From assembly GCF_002150735.1 (NCBI RefSeq), contig NZ_MUKA01000067.1, positions 1-51,065 on the forward strand: a stretch of DNA of 51,065 bases, in the 5' to 3' direction. The notes beneath the pieces are model-generated. The model made no database searches and was not told the origin of the DNA. It worked only from the letters and a program-made list of their open reading frames with translations. Source of the DNA: Streptomyces africanus. GTDB taxonomy: Bacteria > Actinomycetota > Actinomycetes > Streptomycetales > Streptomycetaceae. A program made the position numbers and the translations under genes. Positions 7,192 to 16,563 of this stretch are shown one piece after another (the stretch's first letter is position 1; each line of letters opens with the position of its first letter).

Positions 7192-9203
7192 ACGACGCCT
7201 CCTTTCCGCCTGGTCGGGTTGACCAGGCGCCGCTGGGGCGGTGCCCAGCTCGGGTCCTCCCACAACAGGGCCAGGCCGGCGCCCAGGTGGGTGTTGTCGT
7301 CCGCCGCTTCGGCGCGCCGCTGTGTGACTTCTTCGCGCAGGCCGCGCGGCCAGTCCTGGGGTACGACTTTCCGCAACTCCTCGGCCCTGTCCGGGCCGTG
7401 GGCGCCGCGGTGCCACAGGACCACGGGCACCCCCAGCCAACGGCACAGGGCCAGCGCGCCGTCGTGCTGGCCGGGCGGACAGCACGCGATGACGCAGGCG
7501 ATGTCACGTCGGCTCGTCAGGAAACGGTCCGCCGTCCGCTGGTCCAGCAGCACATAGGGGCTCGCCGAGGAACTCCGCCCGTGCTCCCAGCGTGCCTTCC
7601 AGTCGCCGGAGCGAGGCACCTGCTGTCCGCGCACGACCACCACCCGGTCCCGCCCGACGGGCCGCGGCCCCAGCGGGCCGCGGGTGGGCAGCCGGTCGAC
7701 GGCGAGTGAGAAGAAGCCTTCCTCCAGCAGGAACTCCACGCCGGCCCCGTCGTCGTACTGGTCGAGGTCCTCGACCGCGTCGGAGAGGTCGGCGCACAGT
7801 TCGTCGCGGCTGCGCAGGGTGTCCCCGTCCGTCCAGGTCCTGACCAGGTGTCCGTGCGTGTCGTAGAGGCGCATGACGTAGTGGAAGGACTCCGCGCCGG
7901 TCTCCGCCGCCCACAGCCACACCCGCAGGACCGGCTGGGAGGTCCGGGCCGAGGCGCGGGACTTGGCGGACCAGCGGCACTGCCGCACCGCCTCCGGGCT
8001 GACGCCCAGCCGTTCGGTCACGCGGTCCGACCACTCCCGCAGGGCGTCGCCGCCCTCCTGCCGGGCGGCGGCGACCTCCTCGACCACCTGGATCACGGGC
8101 GGTACGACGCCGGGTTCGCCGGCGCGGTCCTCCAGGTCCTCGATCAGCGTTCCGGCGGCGGGTGGGCCGGTGTCGGGAAGTGAGAAGTGCGGTACGGCGC
8201 GGCGGGCCGCCGCGCGCACCTCGGGATGCGCGGACGGACCGAGGAGCGTGGCGAGTTCGTCGTACTCGTGCTGGGTGAGCAGGCGCAGGGGCCCCAGCTT
8301 CGCCGCGGTGTCCCTGATCCGGCGCGCCACCGCCTCGTGTCCGATGAGGGTGTTGAGCAGGGCCGGGATGCCTCGCGGGTGGCGAAGGACCGCGTCGACG
8401 AGTTCCTCACAGGTGTCCGGGACCCGGTGCAGGCCGAGGGCGCGGCCGACACGTGTGGCGCATCGCTCCAGCTTCTGGTGGGGGAGCTCGTCGAGGGCGT
8501 CGACCAGCTCGTCCCGGCGGGCCCGGGTCCGGGGGTCGGGCTCCGGCGCCGGCACGGGCGGGTGCACACCGGTGCCGGCGAGCAGCTTCAGGATCTCGGA
8601 GGCCCTGATGGCGTAGGAGCGCGGGTTGTCGCGTTCGGTGGACACGACCAGGCCGGTCACGCAGGCGTTCTCGCGGTCCCACAGGGGTGCTCCGCTGTGG
8701 CCGTGCTGGATCCTCAGGGGGGCGTGGCCGGGGTCGAGGATGTACCAGGGGCCCATGTCCGCCTGGACGCGGACGTCCACGAGGGAGCGCGGGGCTCCGG
8801 AGGCGTACCAGGTCCACGGCGTTCGCGTGGCTGTCTCCCGGATGGGCACGGGAGTCACCTCCGAGGCACCTGGGTCGACCTTCAGCAGGGCGAGATCGCC
8901 GTCCCACCAGTGCTCGTGCTCCGCTCTGGGAGCCAGCCAGCTCGCCAGTTCCACGGCGTGGTGCTCGCTGCCGAGGCAGGGAAAGGAGACGGTGACCCGG
9001 CGCATGTCCTGCGGTGTCGGTTGCGCGGCGGCCAGCTTGGGCCGCCCCAGAGCCGCGTTGACCACATGGGCGCAGGTCAGCAGGAATCCGTCCGCGACGA
9101 CCACGCCGGCGCCCAGACCCGCCCCCGCCGCGCGGTCGGCGTGCACGGTGACCCATGCTCTGCGGATACGGGCGTCCGGGTCATCGTCGTGGCGACGGCG
9201 CAC
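7188..9203 (-). CDS. Trypsin-like serine protease with VMAP-type C-terminus
   Basis: This 671-residue protein begins with a trypsin-like domain (about 10-210). The apparent catalytic triad is H46 in LLTCAHVV, D103 in WWDGDLALL and S170 in GHSGAP, so the protease looks active. There is no signal peptide, so it should be cytoplasmic. A helical effector-associated-like segment follows (about 229-310), then a VMAP-like region (about 355-660) related in pattern to the end of the 1333-residue protein, including the LLWEDPSWAP segment near 650. The GTG start at 9201-9203 follows the Trypco1 stop by 2 nt, and its own stop overlaps the MoxR start. In published descriptions of NTP-dependent conflict systems, such proteases are proposed effectors unleashed by the MoxR/STAND module. 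Confidence 0.9.
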   Translation of the reverse strand: MRRRHDDDPDARIRRAWVTVHADRAAGAGLGAGVVVADGFLLTCAHVVNAALGRPKLAAAQPTPQDMRRVTVSFPCLGSEHHAVELASWLAPRAEHEHWWDGDLALLKVDPGASEVTPVPIRETATRTPWTWYASGAPRSLVDVRVQADMGPWYILDPGHAPLRIQHGHSGAPLWDRENACVTGLVVSTERDNPRSYAIRASEILKLLAGTGVHPPVPAPEPDPRTRARRDELVDALDELPHQKLERCATRVGRALGLHRVPDTCEELVDAVLRHPRGIPALLNTLIGHEAVARRIRDTAAKLGPLRLLTQHEYDELATLLGPSAHPEVRAAARRAVPHFSLPDTGPPAAGTLIEDLEDRAGEPGVVPPVIQVVEEVAAARQEGGDALREWSDRVTERLGVSPEAVRQCRWSAKSRASARTSQPVLRVWLWAAETGAESFHYVMRLYDTHGHLVRTWTDGDTLRSRDELCADLSDAVEDLDQYDDGAGVEFLLEEGFFSLAVDRLPTRGPLGPRPVGRDRVVVVRGQQVPRSGDWKARWEHGRSSSASPYVLLDQRTADRFLTSRRDIACVIACCPPGQHDGALALCRWLGVPVVLWHRGAHGPDRAEELRKVVPQDWPRGLREEVTQRRAEAADDNTHLGAGLALLWEDPSWAPPQRRLVNPTRRKGGVV

Positions 9204-9205
9204 GG

Positions 9206-9586
9206 CTACTCCGTCGGTACGGGCACATCGAGGTTCCAGGTCGCGGAGACCGTGAGGCTCGCCTCGCCCTTGTTGGCGACGATGCCGAGCGTCAGGTCGT
9301 TGCCGACCTTGACGCCCAGGTCGACGGTGAGCTGCTGGGGCCGTCCTTCCATGGCGGACACCGTGTCGTGTACCGACTGCAGGACCGGAACCAGCGGTTT
9401 CAGGACCTGCCGCAGTGCGCCGCGGGCCGCCCGTGTCACGCGTCCGTCACTTCCGCTCGCGACGGGCACGAGGGGTGCTGACCCAGGGGTCGCACCGCCC
9501 GCCGCGGAGTCGGCCAGCGGACTGGGAAAGACCTCGACCAGGACCGCTTGGCCGTCGTCGAAGGTGAACTCCACATATTCCCCCAT
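9206..9586 (-). CDS. Trypco1-domain protein (CU044_2847 family)
   Basis: This 126-residue protein matches the trypsin-co-occurring domain 1 pattern: a start of the form YVEFTFDDGQAVLVEV and a C-terminal beta-rich segment (VDLGVKVGNDLTLGIV, then TVSATW). These small proteins are regularly encoded beside trypsin-like effectors in bacterial conflict operons and may act as substrates, adaptors or inhibitors. It is the first gene of the operon, and 2 nt separate it from the protease gene. There is no obvious ribosome site; a CATAGT hexamer on the minus strand (9594-9599) lies 7 nt before the ATG, so the transcript may be leaderless. Confidence 0.85.
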   Translation of the reverse strand: MGEYVEFTFDDGQAVLVEVFPSPLADSAAGGATPGSAPLVPVASGSDGRVTRAARGALRQVLKPLVPVLQSVHDTVSAMEGRPQQLTVDLGVKVGNDLTLGIVANKGEASLTVSATWNLDVPVPTE

Positions 9587-9663
9587 GGCCCCAACTATGC
9601 CATTTCCGACGGCGCTTGGCCTGCCTCTGGATCAACTCCGGTCCGCCTCGCAGGCCGCGCCCG

Positions 9664-10569
9664 CTAGCGCAACTCCGCCCGGAACGCCGCCGGCGTCTGG
9701 TCCGTGTGCTGGTGGAAGAACTTGGAGAAGTTCGCGGCGTCGGGGAAGCCGACCGCCGCGCCGATCCGGCCGATCGGCAGGTCGGTGTGGGCGAGGAGCC
9801 GTTTGGCCTCCAGGACCACGCGCTTGTCGATGAAGGCCTTGGGGGTGTCGCCGGTCGCGCCTCGGACCGCGCGGACCAGGGTGCGGCGGGAGTAGCCGAG
9901 CGCGTCGGCGTAGGCGCTGACGCTGTGGTTGGTGGCGAAGTCCTTCTCCACCGCGTCCCGGAAGAGGGTGAAGGTGGAGTCGGACGTCTGCCGTACCGAC
10001 TCCGCCGTACTGGCGGCGAGATGGGCGAGCCGCAGCAGGAACGCCGTCAGCGAGTGGCGCAGGACGGCGGTGTGCAGGCTCAGCGGCAGCGTCTCCGTGT
10101 CCTCGTACTCGCGTCGCAGTTGCCCGAGCGCGTCGCGCAGACCGGCGAGTTGGGCCGCGTCGGGGCGCAGCAGCGGCGGCAGGTCGTAGCGGTAGAGGCC
10201 AGTGGCCTCGACGGTCGCGCGGGGCAGGAAGCCCGGCTGCATGGTCAGCACGGTTCCGCGGTACTCGCTCGTGCGGGAGAAGCGGTGGACCTGCCCCGGG
10301 CGGATCCACAGCAGGTCCCCGGCCGTGGCCTCGTACTCGGTGAAGTCGACCATGTGCCGGACCGGGCCCTCGCCGAACAGCATCACGACGTGGAAGTCGA
10401 TGCGGTGCACGCGTTCCAGGGGCGCGTCGGCGTGCCAGGTGCGGCCGGTGCCCATCGGGCCGACCTGCATGCCGACGCCGCCGACACTCAGTTCGACCGG
10501 GAAGGGGAACGTTCTGATCCCGTCGCCGCCTTGGGTGCCTCTGTCTGTCATATCTGCCATATCCGCCAT
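9664..10569 (-). CDS. AraC-family transcriptional regulator
   Basis: This 301-residue regulator has an AraC-type cupin ligand-binding N-terminus (about 20-170, with the ATAGDLLWIRPGQVHRF segment) and a C-terminal double helix-turn-helix (about 200-300, ending NFSKFFHQHTDQTPAAFR). It is divergent from the pentose-phosphate operon, so it probably controls tkt and the genes behind it, itself, or both. The first residues, MADMADMTD, give three possible ATG starts (10569, 10560, 10551); the first has a GAGG upstream. The ligand is unknown. Confidence 0.9.
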   Translation of the reverse strand: MADMADMTDRGTQGGDGIRTFPFPVELSVGGVGMQVGPMGTGRTWHADAPLERVHRIDFHVVMLFGEGPVRHMVDFTEYEATAGDLLWIRPGQVHRFSRTSEYRGTVLTMQPGFLPRATVEATGLYRYDLPPLLRPDAAQLAGLRDALGQLRREYEDTETLPLSLHTAVLRHSLTAFLLRLAHLAASTAESVRQTSDSTFTLFRDAVEKDFATNHSVSAYADALGYSRRTLVRAVRGATGDTPKAFIDKRVVLEAKRLLAHTDLPIGRIGAAVGFPDAANFSKFFHQHTDQTPAAFRAELR

Positions 10570-10662
10570 GTCCGCCTCGTGCCGCCCCGTTCGCGCGCCG
10601 CGCTTCCTCGGGGTGTCCCACTTTCACCACAGGCTGGCACACGGCGACCTTCCGTCGAAAAA

Positions 10663-10692
10663 GTCAGACTTTTAGTTTTGAAGACGTCAGAC
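10663..10692. promoter_or_regulatory. Direct repeats, possible AraC-family operator
   Basis: The heptamer GTCAGAC occurs at 10663-10669 and 10686-10692, 23 bp apart on the same strand, in the AT-richer space between the AraC gene and tkt. Direct half-sites about two helical turns apart are the usual layout for AraC-family proteins. The first copy also sits in the small dyad AAAAGTCAGACTTTT. Assignment to the neighbouring regulator is inference. Confidence 0.35.
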
Positions 10693-10726
10693 CAGCCACT
10701 TCGCTCCTATCGAGGACTTCTTGAAG

Positions 10727-12802
10727 ATGAGCACGCAGACAGCGGACAGCTTCGAATGGACCGAACTCGACCGGCGTGCCGTCGACACCGCCCGTCTGCT
10801 GGCGGCCGATGCCGTCCAGCGGGTCGGGAACGGCCATCCCGGCACCGCGATGAGCCTGGCGCCGGCCGCCTACACGATCTTTCAGAAGGTGATGCGGCAC
10901 GACCCGGCCGATCCGGAGTGGACCGGCCGTGACCGCTTCGTCCTCTCCCCCGGTCACACGTCGCTGACCCTGTACACGCAGCTGTACCTGGCGGGCTACG
11001 AGCTGGAGCTGGACGACCTGAAGGCGTTCCGCACGCACGGCTCGAAGACGCCCGGCCACCCCGAGTACGGGCACACCGCGGGCGTGGAGACCACCACCGG
11101 CCCGCTCGGCCAGGGCGTCGCGAACGCGGTCGGCATGGCGATGGCCGCCCGCTACGAGCGCGGCCTGTTCGACCCCGAGGCCCCGGAGGGCGAGTCGCCC
11201 TTCGACCACACCGTCTGGGCCATCGTCTCCGACGGCGACCTCCAGGAGGGCGTCTCCGCCGAGGCCTCGTCGCTGGCCGGCCACCAGAAGCTCGGCAACC
11301 TGGTCTTCCTCTACGACGACAACCACATCTCCATCGAGGGCGACACCGCGACCGCGTTCTCCGAGGACGTGCTGAAGCGGTACGAGGCCTACGGCTGGCA
11401 CGTCCAGCGGATCGAGCCGCGGGAGGACGGCGACGTCGACGTGCGCGCGCTGTACGCGGCGCTGAAGGAGGCTCAGGCCGAGACCGGGCGTCCCTCGATC
11501 ATCGCGATGCGCACCATCATCGCCTGGCCCGCCCCGAACGCGCGGAACACCGAGGCCTCCCACGGCTCGGCGCTCGGCGAGGACGAGGTGGCCGCCACCA
11601 AGCGCCTCCTCGGCTTCGACCCGGACAAGACCTTCGAGGTCGCCGACGAGGTGCTGGCGCACACCCGTGGAGCCCTGGACCGGGGCGCCGAGGCGCACAC
11701 CGCCTGGGACAAGCGGATCGCCGCCTGGCGCGGTGAGAACCCGGAGCGCGCCGCCACGTTCGACCGGGTCAGCAAGGGCGAGCTGCCCGCCGGCTGGGAG
11801 GACGCCCTGCCGGTGTTCGAGCCGGGCAAGGCGGTCGCCACCCGTGCCGCGTCCGGCAAGGTGCTCCAGTCCCTCGGCGCCGTTCTCCCCGAGCTGTGGG
11901 GCGGCTCGGCCGACCTGGCCGGTTCGAACAACACCACGATCGACAAGACGTCGTCCTTCCTGCCGGAGGGCAACCCGCTGCCGGAGGCCGACCCGTACGG
12001 CCGGACGATCCACTTCGGCATCCGCGAGTTCTCCATGGCCGCGGAGATGAACGGCATCGCGCTGCACGGCAACACGCGGATCTACGGCGGCACCTTCCTG
12101 GTGTTCTCCGACTACATGCGCAACGCCGTCCGGATGTCGGCCCTGATGCAGCTGCCGGTGACGTACGTGTGGACGCACGACTCCATCGGCCTCGGCGAGG
12201 ACGGCCCGACCCACCAGCCGGTCGAGCACCTGGCCGCGCTGCGTGCCATCCCGGGCCTGAACGTCGTACGCCCGGCCGACGCCAACGAGACCGCGCTGGC
12301 CTGGGCCGAGATCCTGAAGCGGCACACCACCGACCCGGCCCCGCACGGCCTCGCGCTCACCCGCCAGGGCGTGCCCACGTACGAGCCGGATCCGGACGTG
12401 GCACGCGGCGGTTACGTGCGCGCCGAGGCGGAAGGCGGCGAGCCGCAGGTGATCCTCATCGCCACCGGTTCCGAGGTGCACCTCGCCGTCGAGGCCCGTG
12501 AGCGGCTCCAGGCCGCGGGCGTGCCCACGCGGGTCGTGTCCATGCCGTCCGTGGAGTGGTTCGAGGAGCAGCCCCGCGCGTACCGGGACAGCGTTCTGCC
12601 GCCGTCCGTGAAGGCCCGGGTCGCGGTCGAGGCCGGTATCGGCCTGACCTGGCACCGGTTCGTGGGGGACGCGGGACGCATCGTCTCCCTGGAGCACTTC
12701 GGCGCCTCCGCCGACGCCAAGACCCTGTTCGCCGAGTACGGCTTCACCCCCGAGAACGTCGTCGCCGCAGCCCGGGAATCCCTCGCCGCTGTGCGCGGTT
12801 GA
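10727..12802 (+). CDS. tkt: Transketolase
   Basis: This 691-residue thiamine-diphosphate enzyme moves two-carbon ketol units between pentose, heptose, tetrose and triose phosphates in the non-oxidative pentose-phosphate pathway. Diagnostic features are the [11 protein letters not shown] segment near residue 26, the [14 protein letters not shown] segment near 115, the cofactor-binding [12 protein letters not shown] near 165-176, and the pyrimidine-domain run [19 protein letters not shown]. Length is normal. The ATG at 10727 is chosen because GAGG lies at 10712-10715; an in-frame TTG at 10721 is possible but too close to it. It opens an operon with tal, zwf, opcA, pgi, gnd and a phosphatase, possibly under the divergent AraC regulator. 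Confidence 0.97.
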   Translation: MSTQTADSFEWTELDRRAVDTARLLAADAVQRVGNGHPGTAMSLAPAAYTIFQKVMRHDPADPEWTGRDRFVLSPGHTSLTLYTQLYLAGYELELDDLKAFRTHGSKTPGHPEYGHTAGVETTTGPLGQGVANAVGMAMAARYERGLFDPEAPEGESPFDHTVWAIVSDGDLQEGVSAEASSLAGHQKLGNLVFLYDDNHISIEGDTATAFSEDVLKRYEAYGWHVQRIEPREDGDVDVRALYAALKEAQAETGRPSIIAMRTIIAWPAPNARNTEASHGSALGEDEVAATKRLLGFDPDKTFEVADEVLAHTRGALDRGAEAHTAWDKRIAAWRGENPERAATFDRVSKGELPAGWEDALPVFEPGKAVATRAASGKVLQSLGAVLPELWGGSADLAGSNNTTIDKTSSFLPEGNPLPEADPYGRTIHFGIREFSMAAEMNGIALHGNTRIYGGTFLVFSDYMRNAVRMSALMQLPVTYVWTHDSIGLGEDGPTHQPVEHLAALRAIPGLNVVRPADANETALAWAEILKRHTTDPAPHGLALTRQGVPTYEPDPDVARGGYVRAEAEGGEPQVILIATGSEVHLAVEARERLQAAGVPTRVVSMPSVEWFEEQPRAYRDSVLPPSVKARVAVEAGIGLTWHRFVGDAGRIVSLEHFGASADAKTLFAEYGFTPENVVAAARESLAAVRG

Positions 12803-12821
12803 TCCGACCGCCCGAAAGAAG

Positions 12822-13964
12822 ATGATCACTGTGACCGAAGCGACCGCGAGCGCGGGAGCACTCCAGCGCCTGTCCGACGAGGGCGTGTCGATCTGGCTGG
12901 ACGACCTGTCCCGCCGGCGGATCGAGTCCGGCAACCTGGCCGGGCTCGTGGCGACGAGGAACGTCGTCGGCGTCACCACCAACCCGTCCATCTTCCAGGC
13001 CGCCATCGGCTCGGGCGAAGGCTACGAGGAGCAGCTCGCCGACCTGGCGGTGCGGGGCGTCACCGTCGACGAGGCCGTACGGATGATGACGACGGCCGAT
13101 GTCCGGGCCGCCGCCGACGTCCTGCGGCCGGTGTACGACGCGACCGGCGGGCGGGACGGCCGGGTGTCCATCGAGGTCGATCCGCGGCTGGCCCACGACA
13201 CGGCGGCGACGGTCGCCGAGGCCCGGCAGCTCGCCTGGCTGGTGGACCGCCCCAACGTGATGATCAAGATCCCGGCGACGAAGGCCGGCCTGCCCGCGAT
13301 CACCGAGGTGATCGGCGCGGGCATCAGCGTGAACGTGACGCTGATCTTCTCCCTGGAGCGCTACCGCGAGGTGATGGACGCCTACCTCGCCGGCCTGGAG
13401 AAGGCACAGGCGGCCGGTCTCGACCTGGCGGCCATCCACTCGGTCGCATCCTTCTTCGTCTCCCGCGTCGACGCCGAGATCGACAAGCGGCTGACGCTGC
13501 TGGGCACGGACGAGGCCCTCGCCCTGAAGGGCAGGGCGGCCCTGGCCAACGCGCGGCTCGCCTACGAGGCGTACGAACAGGTCTTCGCCGGGCCGCGCTG
13601 GCAGGCCCTGGGCGGTGCCCGCGCGAACCGGCAGCGCCCCCTTTGGGCCTCCACCGGTGTGAAGGACCCCGCTTACAAGGACACCCTGTACGTGGACGAG
13701 CTGGTCGCCCCCGGCACGGTCAACACCATGCCGGAGGCCACGCTGAACGCCGTCGCCGACCACGGTGACGTCCAGGGCGACACCGTCAGCGGCGGTTACG
13801 CCCAGGCGCGTGCCGACCTGGCGGCCGTCGAGCGGCTCGGCATTTCCTACGACGAGGTGGTGCGGCAACTGGAGGACGAAGGCGTCGCCAAGTTCGAGGT
13901 GGCCTGGCAGGACCTGCTGGACGCGGTCACCAAGTCCTTGAACAGCAAGGGAGTTGACGCGTAA
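12822..13964 (+). CDS. tal: Transaldolase
   Basis: This 380-residue enzyme transfers a dihydroxyacetone unit between sedoheptulose 7-phosphate and glyceraldehyde 3-phosphate. It has the N-terminal GVTTNPSIF signature near residue 51 and the [14 protein letters not shown] segment containing the Schiff-base lysine near residue 150. The length fits the long actinobacterial type. ATG 12822 has a GAAAGAAG sequence just upstream; the in-frame GTG at 12831 is an alternative. It follows tkt by 19 nt, and its TAA stop shares a base with the zwf ATG (TAATG at 13962-13966). Confidence 0.96.
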   Translation: MITVTEATASAGALQRLSDEGVSIWLDDLSRRRIESGNLAGLVATRNVVGVTTNPSIFQAAIGSGEGYEEQLADLAVRGVTVDEAVRMMTTADVRAAADVLRPVYDATGGRDGRVSIEVDPRLAHDTAATVAEARQLAWLVDRPNVMIKIPATKAGLPAITEVIGAGISVNVTLIFSLERYREVMDAYLAGLEKAQAAGLDLAAIHSVASFFVSRVDAEIDKRLTLLGTDEALALKGRAALANARLAYEAYEQVFAGPRWQALGGARANRQRPLWASTGVKDPAYKDTLYVDELVAPGTVNTMPEATLNAVADHGDVQGDTVSGGYAQARADLAAVERLGISYDEVVRQLEDEGVAKFEVAWQDLLDAVTKSLNSKGVDA

Positions 13965-15631
13965 TGACTGAGGGCATCCCCCAGACGGCCGAGCAGGAGA
14001 CCATCGGAACCAAGGAGGACAAGGAGGCCCGGGCGGCGCAGGAGGCCGCCGGGGTCGAGCAGACCGGGGTGAGCGGCCGGGCCGCACCGCACCCGGAGTA
14101 CGCCGGCACCGACTTCGCCAATCCCCTGCGCGACCCGCGCGACCGCCGTCTGCCCAGGATCGCGGGCCCGTCCGGGCTCGTCATCTTCGGTGTGACCGGT
14201 GACCTGTCCCGCAAGAAGCTGATGCCGGCCGTGTACGACCTGGCCAACCGCGGCCTGCTGCCGCCGGGCTTCTCGCTGGTGGGTTTCGCCCGCCGGGACT
14301 GGGAGGACCAGGACTTCGCGCAGGTGGTGCACGACGCGGTCCGTGAGCACGCGCGGACCCCCTTCCGCGAGGAGGTCTGGCAGCAGCTCGCCGAGGGCAT
14401 GCGGTTCATCCCGGGCGACTTCGACGACGACACGGCGTTCAAGCAGCTGCGCTCGGCCGTCGAGGAGCTGGACGCCTCCCGGGGCACCAGCGGCAACTAC
14501 GCCTTCTACCTCTCGGTGCCGCCGAAGTTCTTCCCGAAGGTCGTCCAGCAGCTGAAGAGGCACGGGCTGGCGAACGCCCCCGACGGCTCCTGGCGGCGCG
14601 CGGTCATCGAAAAGCCGTTCGGGCACGACCTGAGGTCGGCCGAGGAGCTCAACTCGATCGTGCACGACGTGTTCGACCCGGAGCAGGTCTTCCGTATCGA
14701 CCACTACCTGGGCAAGGAAACCGTCCAGAACATCCTGGCGCTGCGCTTCGCCAACCAGATGTTCGAACCGATCTGGAACCGGTCGTACGTGGACCATGTG
14801 CAGATCACCATGGCCGAGGACATCGGCATCGGCGGCCGGGCCGGGTACTACGACGGCATCGGCGCCGCCCGTGACGTCATCCAGAACCACCTCCTGCAGC
14901 TGATGGCGCTCACCGCGATGGAGGAGCCCGCCGCCTTCGACGCGGCGTCGCTGCTCACCGAGAAGCTGAAGGTGCTGCGGGCCGTGCGGCTGCCGGAGGA
15001 CCTGGGCCGGCACACCGTGCGCGGGCAGTACGCGGCGGCCTGGCAGGGCGGCACGAAGGTCCACGGCTACCTGGAGGAGGAGGGCATCGACCAGGCCTCC
15101 TCGACCGACACCTACGCCGCGATCAAGCTCCAGGTGGACAACCGGCGCTGGGCGGGTGTGCCGTTCTACCTGCGCACCGGCAAGCGGCTGGGCCGCCGGG
15201 TGACGGAGATCGCGGTGGTGTTCCAGCGGGCCCCGCACTCCCCCTTCGACTCCACGGCGACCGAGGAGCTGGGCCAGAACGCGATCGTCATCCGCGTCCA
15301 GCCGGACGAGGGCATGACGGTACGGTTCGGCTCCAAGGTGCCGGGTACGTCGATGGAGATCCGCGACGTGACGATGGACTTCGCCTACGGCGAGTCGTTC
15401 ACCGAATCGAGCCCCGAGGCGTACGAACGGCTGATCCTGGACGTCCTCCTGGGCGACGCCAACCTGTTCCCCCGTCACCAGGAAGTGGAAGAGTCCTGGA
15501 AGATCCTCGACCCGATCGAGCAGTACTGGGCCACGCACGGCCGGCCCGCGCAGTACGTCTCGGGCAGTTGGGGACCCGCGGAAGCCGACGAGATGCTCGC
15601 ACGAGACGGACGGAGCTGGCGCAGGCCATGA
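13964..15631 (+). CDS. zwf: Glucose-6-phosphate 1-dehydrogenase
   Basis: This 555-residue protein oxidises glucose 6-phosphate to 6-phosphogluconolactone with reduction of NADP. The nucleotide-binding FGVTGDLSRKKLMP lies near residue 73, and the substrate-binding active-site RIDHYLGKETVQN near 244. An N-terminal extension of about 60 charged residues before the Rossmann fold is longer than in most bacteria but is common in actinomycetes. Its stop overlaps the opcA start (ATGA, 15628-15631), implying coupled production with its allosteric partner. Confidence 0.97.
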   Translation: MTEGIPQTAEQETIGTKEDKEARAAQEAAGVEQTGVSGRAAPHPEYAGTDFANPLRDPRDRRLPRIAGPSGLVIFGVTGDLSRKKLMPAVYDLANRGLLPPGFSLVGFARRDWEDQDFAQVVHDAVREHARTPFREEVWQQLAEGMRFIPGDFDDDTAFKQLRSAVEELDASRGTSGNYAFYLSVPPKFFPKVVQQLKRHGLANAPDGSWRRAVIEKPFGHDLRSAEELNSIVHDVFDPEQVFRIDHYLGKETVQNILALRFANQMFEPIWNRSYVDHVQITMAEDIGIGGRAGYYDGIGAARDVIQNHLLQLMALTAMEEPAAFDAASLLTEKLKVLRAVRLPEDLGRHTVRGQYAAAWQGGTKVHGYLEEEGIDQASSTDTYAAIKLQVDNRRWAGVPFYLRTGKRLGRRVTEIAVVFQRAPHSPFDSTATEELGQNAIVIRVQPDEGMTVRFGSKVPGTSMEIRDVTMDFAYGESFTESSPEAYERLILDVLLGDANLFPRHQEVEESWKILDPIEQYWATHGRPAQYVSGSWGPAEADEMLARDGRSWRRP

Positions 15632-16563
15632 AGATCGACCTGACCGACACCACGGCAAGCAAGATCAACAAGGCGCTGGTGCAGGGCCGCCGCGCCATCG
15701 GCACGCCCGCCGTGGGCATGGTCCTGACGATGGTGATCGTCACGGACGAGGAGAACGCCTACGACGCGATCAAGGCGGCCGAGGAGGCCTCGCACGAGCA
15801 CCCCTCGCGCACCCTGGTCGTCATCAAGCGGCACGCCCGCACCCCGCGCGACCGCACCCAGTCCCGGCTCGACGCCGAGGTCCGGGTGGGCGCCGACGCG
15901 GGAACCGGCGAGACCGTGGTGCTGCGGACCTACGGCGAGGTGTCCGACCACGCCGACTCGGTGGTGCTGCCGCTGCTGCTGCCGGACGCGCCGGTGGTGG
16001 TCTGGTGGCCGATGGAGGCGCCGGAGGTGCCCTCGAAGGACCCGCTCGGGGCACTGGCCCAGCGGCGCATCACCGACCTGTACGCGGTGGAGAACCCCCT
16101 GGAGATGCTGGAGACCCGGGTCCGCTCCTACGCGCCCGGCGACACCGACCTCGCCTGGACCCGGCTGACGCCCTGGCGTTCGATGCTGGCGGCGGCGCTG
16201 GACCAGGCCCGCGCGAAGGTGATCTCGGCGGCCGTGGAGGCCGAGGCCGAGAACCCGGCCGCCGAGCTGCTGGCCCGCTGGCTGGAGGCGCGGCTGCACG
16301 TCCGGGTCGACCGGGTGGTCACCGCCGGGCCGGTCGTGACGGCGGTCCGGCTGGGCACGGAGAACGGCGAGATCGTCATCGACCGCCCCGAGGGACCGCT
16401 GGCCACACTGACCCTGCCGGGCCAGCCGTCGCGCACCCTCGCGCTGAAGGTCCGTGCCACCTCCGAACTCATCGCCGAGGAGCTGCGGCGCCTCGACGCG
16501 GACGAGATGTACGCCATCGCCCTGAACGGCGAGGCAACCGAGGAGACCCCTGCTCATGTCTGA
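15628..16563 (+). CDS. opcA: Glucose-6-phosphate dehydrogenase assembly protein OpcA
   Basis: This 311-residue protein is the OpcA subunit that is needed for assembly or full activity of glucose-6-phosphate dehydrogenase in cyanobacteria and actinomycetes. Recognisable parts are the N-terminal [13 protein letters not shown], the [13 protein letters not shown] segment near 119-131 and the [11 protein letters not shown] segment near 174-184. The ATG at 15628 overlaps the zwf stop; a longer upstream frame would lie inside zwf and has no homology. It overlaps the start of pgi by 8 nt. Confidence 0.94.
   Translation: MKIDLTDTTASKINKALVQGRRAIGTPAVGMVLTMVIVTDEENAYDAIKAAEEASHEHPSRTLVVIKRHARTPRDRTQSRLDAEVRVGADAGTGETVVLRTYGEVSDHADSVVLPLLLPDAPVVVWWPMEAPEVPSKDPLGALAQRRITDLYAVENPLEMLETRVRSYAPGDTDLAWTRLTPWRSMLAAALDQARAKVISAAVEAEAENPAAELLARWLEARLHVRVDRVVTAGPVVTAVRLGTENGEIVIDRPEGPLATLTLPGQPSRTLALKVRATSELIAEELRRLDADEMYAIALNGEATEETPAHV

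Noticed and set aside
10664..13006. 780-codon minus-strand frame opposite tkt
   Set aside because: It is antisense to an unmistakable transketolase and lacks recognisable domains.
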